Assembly: GCF_042680125.1 (NCBI RefSeq)
Contig: NZ_JBHTNY010000050.1
Reading direction: 5' to 3' (one strand)
DNA: 55,075 bases
Source: Robinsoniella peoriensis
GTDB lineage: Bacteria > Bacillota > Clostridia > Lachnospirales > Lachnospiraceae
The position numbers and the translations under genes were made by a program. Below are positions 34,739-44,423 of the stretch, piece after piece. The number at the start of each line of letters is the position of its first letter. The stretch's first letter is position 1. Under the pieces are notes generated by a model that was not told where the DNA came from, ran no database searches, and saw nothing but the letters and a program-made list of their open reading frames with translations.

Positions 34739-37700
34739 ATGAAGAGAGTATTGGCAGGTTTTTTAGCCATGATTCTACTGTTTACAAGTGTTGATGTAAC
34801 AGCATTTGCAGCAGGGAATGAAAAGGATGCGTCAGCCGGCACAAAAGGCAATGGAGATATCAGCGTAGTCCTGAATCTCAGTTATCCGGAAGCCCTGGAT
34901 ACCGTTAATCAAAAAGATATGAAAGCACAATTGCTGAACGGGTCCGGAAGTGTACTGGCTGAGATCGAATTAGGCGAAAAAACAGAGGATGAGAAAGGTT
35001 TTCCTATAATGGAAAATCAGACAGGAACTGTAAAAATGGAGGCGCTGAACAGCTATGGGGTTCCGATTACTACAGAGTCTGAGGTAAATTATTACAATGT
35101 CAGCTTCACTAATTTACCAAATAACAGTGATTATCAGATAGCATTAAAGGGAAAGGGGTACAAACCCTATCTTTCCGACAAAATTACATTGAAAGATTTC
35201 TCTAAGAAAATTGTTCTTGATACAAAGAGCCAGGCATTTACCATGGGTGATGTTAATGGCGATGGTGCTGTTGATGACAGGGATCTGGCAGTGGTAGAGA
35301 CTGCATTAGGCATGAATAATATTGCAGCAGGCGAAAAAGAAGCTTCCGCAGATTTAAACTGTGACGGTGTTGTTGATATCAAGGATATTGCACTGGTGAA
35401 TAGAAACCGCAGTGCAGTGGGGCAGGCAGTATTATATGATACGGAAGTGATTGCGGCAGCAGTAGCAACACTGAAGGATCTGCCAGAGGACGTTACTGTG
35501 GCTGCAGGTACAGCAGAAGATATTCTGAAACCCAATTCAGCACCGGTAACCTTTGAGACAAGTGAAGGGAAAAATCTGAGCATTCCGGTATCATTTGAGC
35601 AGCCGGTACAGATGGAACAGATCGAAATCGCATCCCCGTCAGCTTCCGGGGCAATCGAAGCAGGAGTGGCTACGGTAGATTATGAAGAGAATGGTAAGAT
35701 TTATACTGAGAAATATGAATTTTCCAATGAAGTCCCCCAGGGAGTCCATGCCATTGAAACAAGAGAAGGCAGAAGTACGGTTGTTATCAATCTTGGAGCG
35801 CGTGTAGCGGTAAAGAAGGTAACGATAACGGTAACCAAAGTGGCAAATGAAGAGGGCAAGCCTACTTATGCTGTAGTGGAAGAAATCAAATTCCTGAAGG
35901 ATATTGTACCGGCTAATCCTACCAACGACAGCGCTATTCCTAAGAATGTCCAGGCGGCAGAAGATGACAAGACAGTCACATTAACATGGAAAGCAGTGGA
36001 TAATGTAACTGGTTATATGGTGAAATACGGTCTGGAATCCGGAAAATATACGGATCAGATATCAGTGGAAGGAACGACTGCGGAAATTAAAGGATTAGAT
36101 AATCTAATAACATACTATTTTGCAGTTTATGCAGTGAACGGAGATTGGAAAGGACAGGCATCACAGGAAATAGTGGCTGTTCCACGGCCGAAGTCCCCTC
36201 CGTCCCCTCCGGATCATTTAAAGGTTGCTTCCGGTGATAATTCACTGAAGGTAAACTGGGGAAAGACGAAGAATGCGGAAACGTACAGTGTTTATTACAA
36301 ATTAGTCGAGAGTAATCAGCCATATACAAAAGCTGCAAGTGGTATTACGCAGACTAGTTTCGTTATTCCCGATTTAATTAATGATAAAGAGTACAGTGTA
36401 TATGTGACAGCAAGTAATGCAAAGGGTGAGAGTGGACGTTCTCTCGAATCGCTGGCAACACCAAAGCGAGAAGAGATTACACCTCCTAAGATCCCTACAC
36501 TTGGAAGAATACCCAATACAGATGTATCAAAGATAGTTATGAATAATCCTAATAATGTCAGCCCATCCTATCAAGGGACTTTTAAAGTACAGGATGTATT
36601 GGATGGAGACTATTTTACACATTGGACAGCAAATGCATGGTGGCTGAGTAAGGAATTTATTTTTGAGTTTAAAGAACCTAAGACGATGGACTATGTAGTA
36701 TATGTTCCAAGATTAGATGGAAACTATAGGAAATATATCTTTAAATATACCGTGAATGTATGGAACAGCGAGGGTGAAAAGAAAACAGTGGCAAGTTTAC
36801 AGCCAGTAAAAGGAGATCCTGTTAAAAATGGATTTGCCATTTTGACGTTCCCTAAAACAGAGGATATTAAAAAAATCGGAATTGAGATAAATCAGACAGA
36901 CGGATATGAAGCAAGGTCACTTTCAGAAATTGCTTTTTACGATTATTCCGGTATTAATGAAAAGGTGGAAGCACTGTTTGCTAATAAGAGCTTTTCGAAG
37001 CTGGCGGATGGAGTTAACAAGGAGCAGATTGATGAATTGGAAGCCTTGCTTAATAATACGGAAGGGTATTATGTAGATCAGAAAATTCTTCTGGATGAAA
37101 TATCCATCGCCCGTGGGTTGTTGGAAAATGATATTACAAAACTGGGTAAAATTGTAGACGGCATCGATTCCAGAAATACGGAGAAAAATCTGAAAGTAAT
37201 AAATACGTTCCAACCACTTGGAATTGTTGCAAATGCAGGTAAACAGATTGTGATCTATGCAGATATTCCAGAAGGAGAATATGTAACTATTACTCCGACA
37301 CAGTATTTTGCAGAAGCTTCTTCATGGTCAGGAAGCAGTATTCAATTGACCAGCGGAAGAAATATTATTAATATACCACAGCTTATGACTATCAATGCAG
37401 AAAAGGGTGGCTCTTTATATTTGCAATACTCCGGAGATAAACAAGATGAAATTAAGCTTCAGATACGTGGAGAATATACCAAGATCCCAGTGTTAGAATT
37501 ATCTAGTTGGGATATTATGGATGAAACACAAAAGAGAAATGTAATTTCAAGCTATGTTGAGGAGATGGAGATTTTCACAAAAGGGATTGTAGCGAAAAAC
37601 GAGCAGACAAACATCAGGAACAGCACAGAGATTTCTCTTCCGAATGTTTTACTGTCACTTCCGGCAGTACCTGTTCAAAAAGCAATTATAAGCGGCACAG

Positions 37701-39946
37701 AAACGTTGGAGAAAAAAGTAGATAAGCTATACAACAATGTACTTGCCTGGGATGAACTCCTGGAGGTATTATATACAACTCATGGTGTAGATGACAAGAA
37801 AGCTGAACGATCCAGAGTCAATATCCGCTATATGCGTATGTTTGCAGGGGCATTTATGTATGCCAGCGGGTCACATATCGGAATCGGATATGGTTCAGCA
37901 GGTGCATTGGCACAGGGAAGGCCAACCAGTGTCACAGGCGAAGGCAAAGGAAACGGACTTTACGGATGGGGCATCGCACATGAAATCGGACATCAGATGG
38001 ATACGCTAGGAAAAGCGGAGACTACAAATAATATTTATTCCCTGTTTGGACAGACTCATGACGGCGGACAGAATGCACTTCCATCCAGGCTGGAGACAAG
38101 CAATAAGTACGAACAGATATTTGAAAAAACTTCAATAGGAGCAGTCGGTCTGCCAAATGATGTCTTTGTGGGACTGGGCCTGTACTGGCAGCTGCATCTG
38201 GCATATGACCTGGGAGCAGATGATAATTTCTATAATCTGGTGAACAAGGCTTATCGTGAAGATAAAGGAAAAGGATTTTCTGGAGATCAGAAATTTGCAG
38301 TTGTAGCAAGTTATATTGCGCAGAAAGATTTAACGGAGTTCTTTGAACGTTGGGGAATAGTTCTGAGTGATGAAGCTAAAGCAGAAATGAGCAAATATGA
38401 GAAGGAAAGCCGTAAGATTTATTATCTCAATGACCAGTCCAGAAGAGAAGCAATGGCAGGAAGTACACCGGTTAGAGGAAGTATTGAAGTAAGTGCTTCT
38501 ATTGATCAGAAAACAGCTGTGATTACCGTAGCCGGACTCCCAGAGGACGATCCTATGGTACAGGGCTATGAGATCAGCAGGAATGGAAAGGGTATTGGAT
38601 TTACAAAAGAAACAACCTTTACAGATATCATTGGTTCCATGAATAACCGGGAAATCACCTATTCTGTAAAAGCTATTGATGTACTTGGTAATGTAATTGC
38701 AGAAGCTAACTCACAATCTATTAAGATACAACATGATAATCTGGTTCCGCGGGAGTCATGGAGTTATGAGATAGATGATGACGGTTCTATAATAGTTACG
38801 ATGAAAGATGAAAATATCTCCATTGCAGGTATTAAGATAAAAGGACAGTCCATACAGAAAAATGCAACAGAGGAAGAAGTTACAGAAGAAGTTACAGAAG
38901 AAGTTACAGAAATCGTTACAGAAGCCAATACTGAAGCAAAAGCTAAGATGGTAAAGAACAATTCTTTACCGGAATTGAAATCCGCACTTTCAGATTCAGC
39001 AAAATCTACAGAGCCGCAGACACAGGCGGAAAGCAATTTGGAAGCAGCTAAGGAAGTTAGTACAGAATCAGATACGGAAAGACTTACAGAATTTAATACG
39101 GAACCATATACACAGACAGATGCACAGGGAGAAACAGAAATAGAAACAGAGCCAGTAACAGAACAGGTTACGGAAGAAATAACGGAGCAGGCACCGAAGT
39201 ATGAACGTGCCAAAGCAGCCGGTAAGCTTACGGTTTCTGTCAGCGAAGATGGTATCCAATATAAGGATGTGAAAGTATTTGATCAAGATATTGATAGTTC
39301 CAAGGATCAGACGTATCTCTTTGAAAGAGAAGATGGCAGAGTTGACACCTATGATGAGAAATACATCAGGATTACCAATCTACCGGATAATCTGACAATG
39401 GATGATATTGATTTTATGGCTTACCCAGGTGATGATATTGAAATCAGTGAAACAGCAATCGGTTATCTGGAAAGCGATTACCAGTATGGTGATGCAGAAG
39501 AAGATATCATTAAGGCAGGTACTTTAATAGTGACAGGTACATATCGTGGGGATCCGGTCTATAATACAATCTTACTTCAGGGCAGATTTAACAATGTGGA
39601 TAACAGTAAAGATGACAGTAGTATTGACTTAGTAGAAAGACCGATGAACGGAGTATCGTTACTCTTCGCGGAGGAACCGAAAGAAGGAGATATGACGACG
39701 ATTAATAATGGTTTCTGGATCTTCATACCTGATGTACAAAAAGAAGCGGCACTTACAGAGGGTGTATGTGGAAATAGTGTACTTCCGGCAGAAATCCAGG
39801 CTGTGATGTATCGTACAGACGATCCGAACAATGCGGACAGCAAACGTCTTGTAAGTAATACCTTATGGGTACAATCTCCTACGGAAGAAACAATGCCGAA
39901 CATCAGGCTAGAGTCTGACGCGGCAGATGGAGGGATGAACAATTGA
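34739..39946 (+). CDS. Secreted multidomain M60-like (mucinase) metallopeptidase with dockerin
   Basis: Extracellular protein of about 1735 aa. Order of parts: signal peptide (1-26); a surface domain; a dockerin-like module (about 169-225) with two calcium loops, DVNGDGAVDDRD and DLNCDGVVDIKD; a jelly-roll region; two fibronectin III domains (about 402-480 and 491-575); an F5/8C-type carbohydrate-binding domain (about 590-737); and an M60/enhancin-like peptidase (about 820-1225). The zinc site HEIGH lies at 1081-1085, with a third ligand Glu in AETTNNIYSLF. An Fn3-like domain, two Thr/Glu-rich repeat stretches (12-bp DNA units from 38874) and a C-terminal domain follow. M60 enzymes cut O-glycosylated mucins, suggesting host-glycoprotein attack. 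An AAGGAG site supports the ATG at 34739 (one at 34736 is equivalent). Confidence 0.9.
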   Translation: MKRVLAGFLAMILLFTSVDVTAFAAGNEKDASAGTKGNGDISVVLNLSYPEALDTVNQKDMKAQLLNGSGSVLAEIELGEKTEDEKGFPIMENQTGTVKMEALNSYGVPITTESEVNYYNVSFTNLPNNSDYQIALKGKGYKPYLSDKITLKDFSKKIVLDTKSQAFTMGDVNGDGAVDDRDLAVVETALGMNNIAAGEKEASADLNCDGVVDIKDIALVNRNRSAVGQAVLYDTEVIAAAVATLKDLPEDVTVAAGTAEDILKPNSAPVTFETSEGKNLSIPVSFEQPVQMEQIEIASPSASGAIEAGVATVDYEENGKIYTEKYEFSNEVPQGVHAIETREGRSTVVINLGARVAVKKVTITVTKVANEEGKPTYAVVEEIKFLKDIVPANPTNDSAIPKNVQAAEDDKTVTLTWKAVDNVTGYMVKYGLESGKYTDQISVEGTTAEIKGLDNLITYYFAVYAVNGDWKGQASQEIVAVPRPKSPPSPPDHLKVASGDNSLKVNWGKTKNAETYSVYYKLVESNQPYTKAASGITQTSFVIPDLINDKEYSVYVTASNAKGESGRSLESLATPKREEITPPKIPTLGRIPNTDVSKIVMNNPNNVSPSYQGTFKVQDVLDGDYFTHWTANAWWLSKEFIFEFKEPKTMDYVVYVPRLDGNYRKYIFKYTVNVWNSEGEKKTVASLQPVKGDPVKNGFAILTFPKTEDIKKIGIEINQTDGYEARSLSEIAFYDYSGINEKVEALFANKSFSKLADGVNKEQIDELEALLNNTEGYYVDQKILLDEISIARGLLENDITKLGKIVDGIDSRNTEKNLKVINTFQPLGIVANAGKQIVIYADIPEGEYVTITPTQYFAEASSWSGSSIQLTSGRNIINIPQLMTINAEKGGSLYLQYSGDKQDEIKLQIRGEYTKIPVLELSSWDIMDETQKRNVISSYVEEMEIFTKGIVAKNEQTNIRNSTEISLPNVLLSLPAVPVQKAIISGTETLEKKVDKLYNNVLAWDELLEVLYTTHGVDDKKAERSRVNIRYMRMFAGAFMYASGSHIGIGYGSAGALAQGRPTSVTGEGKGNGLYGWGIAHEIGHQMDTLGKAETTNNIYSLFGQTHDGGQNALPSRLETSNKYEQIFEKTSIGAVGLPNDVFVGLGLYWQLHLAYDLGADDNFYNLVNKAYREDKGKGFSGDQKFAVVASYIAQKDLTEFFERWGIVLSDEAKAEMSKYEKESRKIYYLNDQSRREAMAGSTPVRGSIEVSASIDQKTAVITVAGLPEDDPMVQGYEISRNGKGIGFTKETTFTDIIGSMNNREITYSVKAIDVLGNVIAEANSQSIKIQHDNLVPRESWSYEIDDDGSIIVTMKDENISIAGIKIKGQSIQKNATEEEVTEEVTEEVTEIVTEANTEAKAKMVKNNSLPELKSALSDSAKSTEPQTQAESNLEAAKEVSTESDTERLTEFNTEPYTQTDAQGETEIETEPVTEQVTEEITEQAPKYERAKAAGKLTVSVSEDGIQYKDVKVFDQDIDSSKDQTYLFEREDGRVDTYDEKYIRITNLPDNLTMDDIDFMAYPGDDIEISETAIGYLESDYQYGDAEEDIIKAGTLIVTGTYRGDPVYNTILLQGRFNNVDNSKDDSSIDLVERPMNGVSLLFAEEPKEGDMTTINNGFWIFIPDVQKEAALTEGVCGNSVLPAEIQAVMYRTDDPNNADSKRLVSNTLWVQSPTEETMPNIRLESDAADGGMNN

Positions 39947-41739
39947 GGAAGATAGGAAAGGTTAAGGTTCTCGTGGGAGTACTGGTACTTATGCTGCTAT
40001 ACTCCATGACAGCCCTGGCAGCAACAGAAAAGCCAGGAATAAAATTATCCGTTACAGATACTGCCGGTGAATGGGCAGTTGAGATTCAGAATATGGACAG
40101 TTTGGCATATTCCGTACAGTTTGACATCGTTGTGAATGAAAAGGCAGAAGGAACTATGGAGTGGGACGATACGTCCCCCTCCACCTATCACAAGATGACA
40201 CAAAAAGAAGACGGCAGTAAGACCATCTTCACATTCTATGTTGACAAACTGTCAGAAATTTCTACCACAGGCACGGCAAAATTAGGAGTACTCACATTAA
40301 AGAATACGACAGCTAAAACAAAGTTTTCTACAAGCGGGGAGCTGACAACACTGGATGCCAAGCTTAATGCAACAAAGGTAACAGATGCAGCGCTTGTATT
40401 AGAAGATCATGAGTGGAATAGTGATTTTACCGTGGATAAGGCAGCTACCTGTATGACGGAAGGTGAAAAATCAATTCATTGTACAACGTGTGATGCAAGA
40501 AAAGATATCACAGTAATTCCGAAATCAGGGCATCAGTATGGTGAATGGAAAGTAACAAAAGAAGCAACTTGTACAGAAGCGGGAAGCCGCACCAAGGAAT
40601 GCAGTGTATGCCACGATGTTGTGACGGAAGCAATCCCAGCATTAGGACATGACTGGGAAAAAGATTTTACAGTTGACAAAGCAGCAAGCTGTACAGAAAA
40701 AGGTGAAAAGTCTATTCATTGTACAAGGTGTGATGTGAGAGATAAAGTAACGGAGATTCCGGCATTAGAGCATAAATATGGTGACTGGAAAGTAACAAAA
40801 GAAGCAACTTGTACAGAAGCGGGAAGCCGCACCAAGGAATGCAGTGTATGCCATGATGTGGTGACGGAAGTCATTCCAGCATTAGAACATGACTGGAAAT
40901 CCAATTACACAATTGATAAAGTTGCAACCTGCACGGAGGATGGAGTAAAATCCATTTATTGTAGAAAATGCAGCGAGCAAAAAGATATTGTGAAGATTCC
41001 GGCACTGGGACATAATTATGGTGAATGGAGTATTACAAAAGAAGCTACCTGTACGGAAAAAGGAATCCATACGAAAGTATGTATGCGATGCCCGGATCAG
41101 GTATCGGAAGAGATTCCGGCATTGGGACACAGCGCAGGAGATTGGGAAGTAGAGAAAGCGTCTACCATTTTCGCCAAAGGCGTAGAAGTTAAGAAATGTG
41201 AGCGCTGTGATATCGTTTTAGAAAAGAGAGATATCAAGAAGAAGAAAGCGAAAGTGAAGTTAAATGCGAAGTCCACAACGATGCAGGTTAAGAAGACTTC
41301 AACAGCTTTAAAGGTGAAGTCCGGCAGTACCGGAGATAAGGTAAGTAAATGGACATCCGCAAATAAAAAGATAGCTGTAGTTGATAAAAAGTCCGGCAAG
41401 ATAACGGCTAAATCTGTAGGAACAACTTATATTACAGTTACGATGAAGAGCGGTGCCAGTGCCAAGTGTAAAGTTATCGTTCAGGAAGATGCTGTTGCTA
41501 CAAATAAAGTTTCCTTTGGCTCTAAGAAGATAAACCTTAAAAAGGGCAAATCAGTGAAACTTCAGGTTCTTAGAACACCGATATCAGCAAATGACAAATT
41601 GGAGTTCACCTCTTCAAAAGAAAAAGTTGCTGAAGTCAATTCCAAGGGTAAGGTCACAGCAAAGAAAAAAGGATACACGACTATAACCGTCAAGACAGCA
41701 ACAGGAAAGAAAGCAACTTGTGAGATATATGTTTCGTAA
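39943..41739 (+). CDS. Secreted Cys-rich repeat and Big_2 domain surface protein
   Basis: Exported protein of 598 aa starting at TTG 39943, overlapping the protease stop by four bases with AGGG upstream. After a signal peptide (VLVGVLVLMLLYSMTALA), residues 30-150 form a beta-rich domain of unknown type, possibly cohesin-like (weak). Residues about 155-430 hold six full repeats and a decayed seventh of about 40 residues with the pattern EATCTEAGSRTKECSVCHDV, each with paired cysteines. Two Big_2 immunoglobulin-like domains follow (about 440-515 and 520-598; KKGKSVKLQV, VAEVNSKGKVTAKKKGYTTI). Coupling to the dockerin-bearing protease suggests the two act together on the cell surface. The repeat DNA shows recent duplication with a 240-bp period. 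Confidence 0.8.
   Translation: MRKIGKVKVLVGVLVLMLLYSMTALAATEKPGIKLSVTDTAGEWAVEIQNMDSLAYSVQFDIVVNEKAEGTMEWDDTSPSTYHKMTQKEDGSKTIFTFYVDKLSEISTTGTAKLGVLTLKNTTAKTKFSTSGELTTLDAKLNATKVTDAALVLEDHEWNSDFTVDKAATCMTEGEKSIHCTTCDARKDITVIPKSGHQYGEWKVTKEATCTEAGSRTKECSVCHDVVTEAIPALGHDWEKDFTVDKAASCTEKGEKSIHCTRCDVRDKVTEIPALEHKYGDWKVTKEATCTEAGSRTKECSVCHDVVTEVIPALEHDWKSNYTIDKVATCTEDGVKSIYCRKCSEQKDIVKIPALGHNYGEWSITKEATCTEKGIHTKVCMRCPDQVSEEIPALGHSAGDWEVEKASTIFAKGVEVKKCERCDIVLEKRDIKKKKAKVKLNAKSTTMQVKKTSTALKVKSGSTGDKVSKWTSANKKIAVVDKKSGKITAKSVGTTYITVTMKSGASAKCKVIVQEDAVATNKVSFGSKKINLKKGKSVKLQVLRTPISANDKLEFTSSKEKVAEVNSKGKVTAKKKGYTTITVKTATGKKATCEIYVS
40431..41150 (+). repeat. 240-bp tandem coding repeat inside the Cys-rich surface protein
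   Basis: Units start at about 40431, 40671 and 40911. The segments 40546-40630 and 40786-40870 differ at only two positions and are offset by exactly 240 bases (80 codons, two protein repeats). The third unit has diverged. This points to a recent in-frame duplication. Confidence 0.85.
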
Positions 41740-41791
41740 TCAGTGAGAAAGAACGGATGACGAGATAGAATTTTTAGACACACTTTAAATT

Positions 41792-41888
41792 AAGGCAGCT
41801 GAAAATAAATTTTAATATCTGATTTTATACCGGTATGGAATGTCCAGACTATAAAATCTGATAAGAAAGTTTATTGATCGGCTGCCTT
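41792..41888. terminator. Long nested hairpin, probable bidirectional terminator between convergent genes
   Basis: AAGGCAGC (41792-41799) pairs with GCTGCCTT (41881-41888). An inner 12-base stem, TCTGATTTTATA/TATAAAATCTGA (one mismatch), lies between them. T-rich stretches are present on both sides. It separates the plus-strand surface locus from the minus-strand araC-type gene. Confidence 0.55.
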
Positions 41889-41954
41889 GTTTATATTTCG
41901 AGAGAAGATAGTATCAGTTTTTCGAGAAGATGGTATTTCCTTTTTCATGAAAAT

Positions 41955-42986
41955 TTATTCATACGTATGATGCAATGCTTCGATAGAAGAGGCATAGGCA
42001 GTTGGTGGAATACCAACTGCTTTTTTGAAACACTTGGAAAAGTAATGCAGGCTGTTATATCCTAAAATTTCGGAAATTTCTGTCATATTATATTTCCCAA
42101 CCTGAATTAGATGCATGGCACGTTCAATTCTAAGGTTATTATAATATTCAATAACACCAGTCCCCAGATTATTGCGGAAAATTTGTTGAAGCAGTGCACT
42201 TGACACACAATTATCCTTACATACTTGTTGTAGGGTGAGGGTGGAGTCCCCCAAATGGTTCTCGAAATAATCCTGTATCTGCCTTATAATAGACCGCTCC
42301 TTATGTAATTTAATGGAACTGGATTGAGCAGAACCAAAATGAAAAGAATCGGATTGAACAGAACTCAAATGAACCGAACAATAATGAACAGGATCAGTAT
42401 GGACAAAATCAGTATGTTCAGAACCGGAAGAAACGTATTCATTTTTGATAAGTTGTTCTGACGCCGGAATTTCCATATCCTTACGTATCAGATCAATGAT
42501 AAGCAGCTCCAGGTAATTTTTTAAGGACTGTTCGCATCCAAAGGGCAGATATTCTCTCTTTTCCAGTTTCAAGATGGCAGGTTTTTCAAGTTCAGTTGCG
42601 AAAGTAAGGCGTGCTTCCCTTAGAAACTGACCGATAAAAAACTGTTGCCGTTGGCTGGTTTTGATGATTTTGTGGGTGAGCCCTGATATCCGCATAGAAG
42701 GGGTTCGAAATGAAATTACAGCGATATCAGATGGATGCTGGTAATTCCCCCAGACATTGTGAAATTCATTTGGACCAATCAGGATCAGGTCACCTTTTTC
42801 CAATGTATAAATATCATTTTCTATGCGTACGTTCAGAATACCAAAGTCGATATAAATAAATTCCCAGAAATCGTGACTTTCGCCTCTGTAATTATAATCC
42901 GGACTAAATTTAAAGTAATGAACGGTCTGAAGCGATTCTAGGATGATAGCATTGTCTAAATATGTATCCTGATAATCTTTTTTCAT
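41955..42986 (-). CDS. AraC-family transcriptional regulator with a 5-residue-repeat linker
   Basis: Regulator of about 343 aa. Residues 1-165 are a cupin-type sensor domain (EFIYIDFGILNVRIE, GDLILIGPNEFHNVWG). The C-terminal 100 residues are an AraC DNA-binding domain (LTLQQVCKDNCVSSALLQQI, YNMTEISEILGYNSLHYFSK). Between them lies a His/Ser/Val-rich linker of about seven 5-residue units (DFVHT, DPVHY, CSVHL, SSVQS and so on) encoded by 15-bp DNA units at about 42318-42425. The ATG at 42986 follows GGGGAG; a further in-frame ATG at 43001 overlaps that site. It is divergent from the first URO-D-like gene, which it probably controls. Confidence 0.88.
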   Translation of the reverse strand: MKKDYQDTYLDNAIILESLQTVHYFKFSPDYNYRGESHDFWEFIYIDFGILNVRIENDIYTLEKGDLILIGPNEFHNVWGNYQHPSDIAVISFRTPSMRISGLTHKIIKTSQRQQFFIGQFLREARLTFATELEKPAILKLEKREYLPFGCEQSLKNYLELLIIDLIRKDMEIPASEQLIKNEYVSSGSEHTDFVHTDPVHYCSVHLSSVQSDSFHFGSAQSSSIKLHKERSIIRQIQDYFENHLGDSTLTLQQVCKDNCVSSALLQQIFRNNLGTGVIEYYNNLRIERAMHLIQVGKYNMTEISEILGYNSLHYFSKCFKKAVGIPPTAYASSIEALHHTYE

Positions 42987-43205
42987 TCGGTATCTCCCCA
43001 TATATATGAATGTGATTAAGAGTTAAAAACACTGGTACTGTAAGTTTTATTTCATAAAAAATGCAAATATCAGATACATATTATCAATCTAAATTCTATT
43101 TATATTTTAATTTGCAAATATTGTATGATAAATGACAAAGCCGGCATGTCCTCTTATTGATATAATTTTGATTATAACAAAATAAATCCAAAAGGGGTAA
43201 GAAAT
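42987..43205. promoter_or_regulatory. Divergent regulatory region between the araC-type gene and the first URO-D-like gene
   Basis: AT-rich intergenic stretch with direct repeats TGCAAATAT (43062-43070 and about 43111-43119), a plausible AraC-type site, and TATAAT/TATAAC boxes near 43160-43178. No gene is present. Confidence 0.35.
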
Positions 43206-44261
43206 ATGACAAATAGAGAAAATTTTTTTATGGCAATGTCACACCGGCAGCCGGAGCAGATTCCTTTTTTTATACGGTTGTGTGAGGAATTGGAATTGGA
43301 ATTTGAGAGACGATATCATACAACAGATTACCGGAAATATTATGGCAGCTGTATTATACCTGTAAAAATGAAGCCCACAGAGCATTTGCAGGATTTCTCT
43401 GCATATTTTGATGGACAATCCTATGATTATTATAATGAGTGGGGGGTAGGTTATAAGGCTGGGAGTACCGGTTACCATTTCCGGCAGTTTGTATCCCCAA
43501 TGAAATATTTTGAAACACCGGAAGAAGTATGGGAATTTCCCCTTCCGGATATTCTGGAAGATTACCGGTGGGAGGGATTAAAAGAGACTATCGCGGAGCT
43601 AAAAGCAGCAGATTGCATCACAATGAATACTTCCGGATGCAATATTGATATATTTGAAGCTACCTGGTACCTAAGGGGGATGGAAAATATGCTGATGGAT
43701 ATGCTGGCGGATGAAGAAATGGCGGAAGCATGCCTGGAACGAATGTGCAGGATAAAATGTGAAATGGCTAAGAAATGCGCAGAGGCGGGATTTGATATTG
43801 TGGTATTCGGAGATGATGTGGCTACACAGAGAGGAATGATGATGGATAAAGAGCTGTGGAGAAAATGGCTGAAACCACGGCTGAAACGCGGAATTGACAG
43901 CGCAAAGTCTATAAATCCGGATGTATTGTGCTATTACCATTCGGATGGGGATATTTCAGACATCATAGAAGACCTGATTGAAATTGGCGTGGATATACTA
44001 AACCCGATACAGCCGGAATGTATGGATCCGGTTGCCGTAAAAGAGCGGTATGGAAGCAGGGTCAATTTGTGGGGGACTATCGGAACCCAGACAACAATGC
44101 CCTTTGGTACACCAAAAGAGGTACGCAGGGAGGTCAGAAGAATGATCGAAAACGCGGGCAGGGACGGCGGTCTGGTGATAGCGCCTACCCATGTGCTGGA
44201 GCCGGAGGTACCTTTTGAAAATATTGAGGCATTTGTGGAAGCTGTAAAAAGTAAATGGTAG
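43206..44261 (+). CDS. Uroporphyrinogen decarboxylase-superfamily protein 1
   Basis: Cytosolic URO-D-fold protein of 351 aa. Recognisable features are TNRENFFMAMSHRQPEQIPFF at the start (read as two parts), GDDVATQRGMMMD in the barrel, a His245-Ser-Asp motif in YYHSDGDISDIIEDLIEIG, and a C-terminal GGLVIAPTHVLEPEVPFENI. The family includes heme-pathway HemE and the zinc-dependent corrinoid methyltransferases MtaA/MtbA/CmuA. The latter use H-x-C, and here the Cys is Asp, so zinc-thiol chemistry is doubtful. No heme genes are near. It lies between an AraC regulator and a two-component system. Reaction unknown. Confidence 0.85.
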   Translation: MTNRENFFMAMSHRQPEQIPFFIRLCEELELEFERRYHTTDYRKYYGSCIIPVKMKPTEHLQDFSAYFDGQSYDYYNEWGVGYKAGSTGYHFRQFVSPMKYFETPEEVWEFPLPDILEDYRWEGLKETIAELKAADCITMNTSGCNIDIFEATWYLRGMENMLMDMLADEEMAEACLERMCRIKCEMAKKCAEAGFDIVVFGDDVATQRGMMMDKELWRKWLKPRLKRGIDSAKSINPDVLCYYHSDGDISDIIEDLIEIGVDILNPIQPECMDPVAVKERYGSRVNLWGTIGTQTTMPFGTPKEVRREVRRMIENAGRDGGLVIAPTHVLEPEVPFENIEAFVEAVKSKW

Positions 44262-44313
44262 AAAATGCTGGAAGTAATTGATTCGTAACAGTTTAAATAG
44301 TATGATATAGAAA

Positions 44314-44372
44314 ACTAGTGCGCCATCCGGACAGTAACAATAGTGACAGTACTGCCTGGACGGAGCACTAGT
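44314..44372. repeat. Long imperfect inverted repeat between URO-D-like gene 1 and the kinase gene
   Basis: ACTAGTGC (44314-44321) pairs with GCACTAGT (44365-44372). Inside, CCATCCGGACAGTA pairs with TACTGCCTGGACGG with two A-C mismatches and one G-U, giving a hairpin of more than 20 pairs. No T-tract follows, so it is not a simple terminator. Confidence 0.6.
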
Positions 44373-44423
44373 ATCAAAAGGTATTTACTGCGATAAATCC
44401 AGATCAATCAGGGGGAATGTCTA

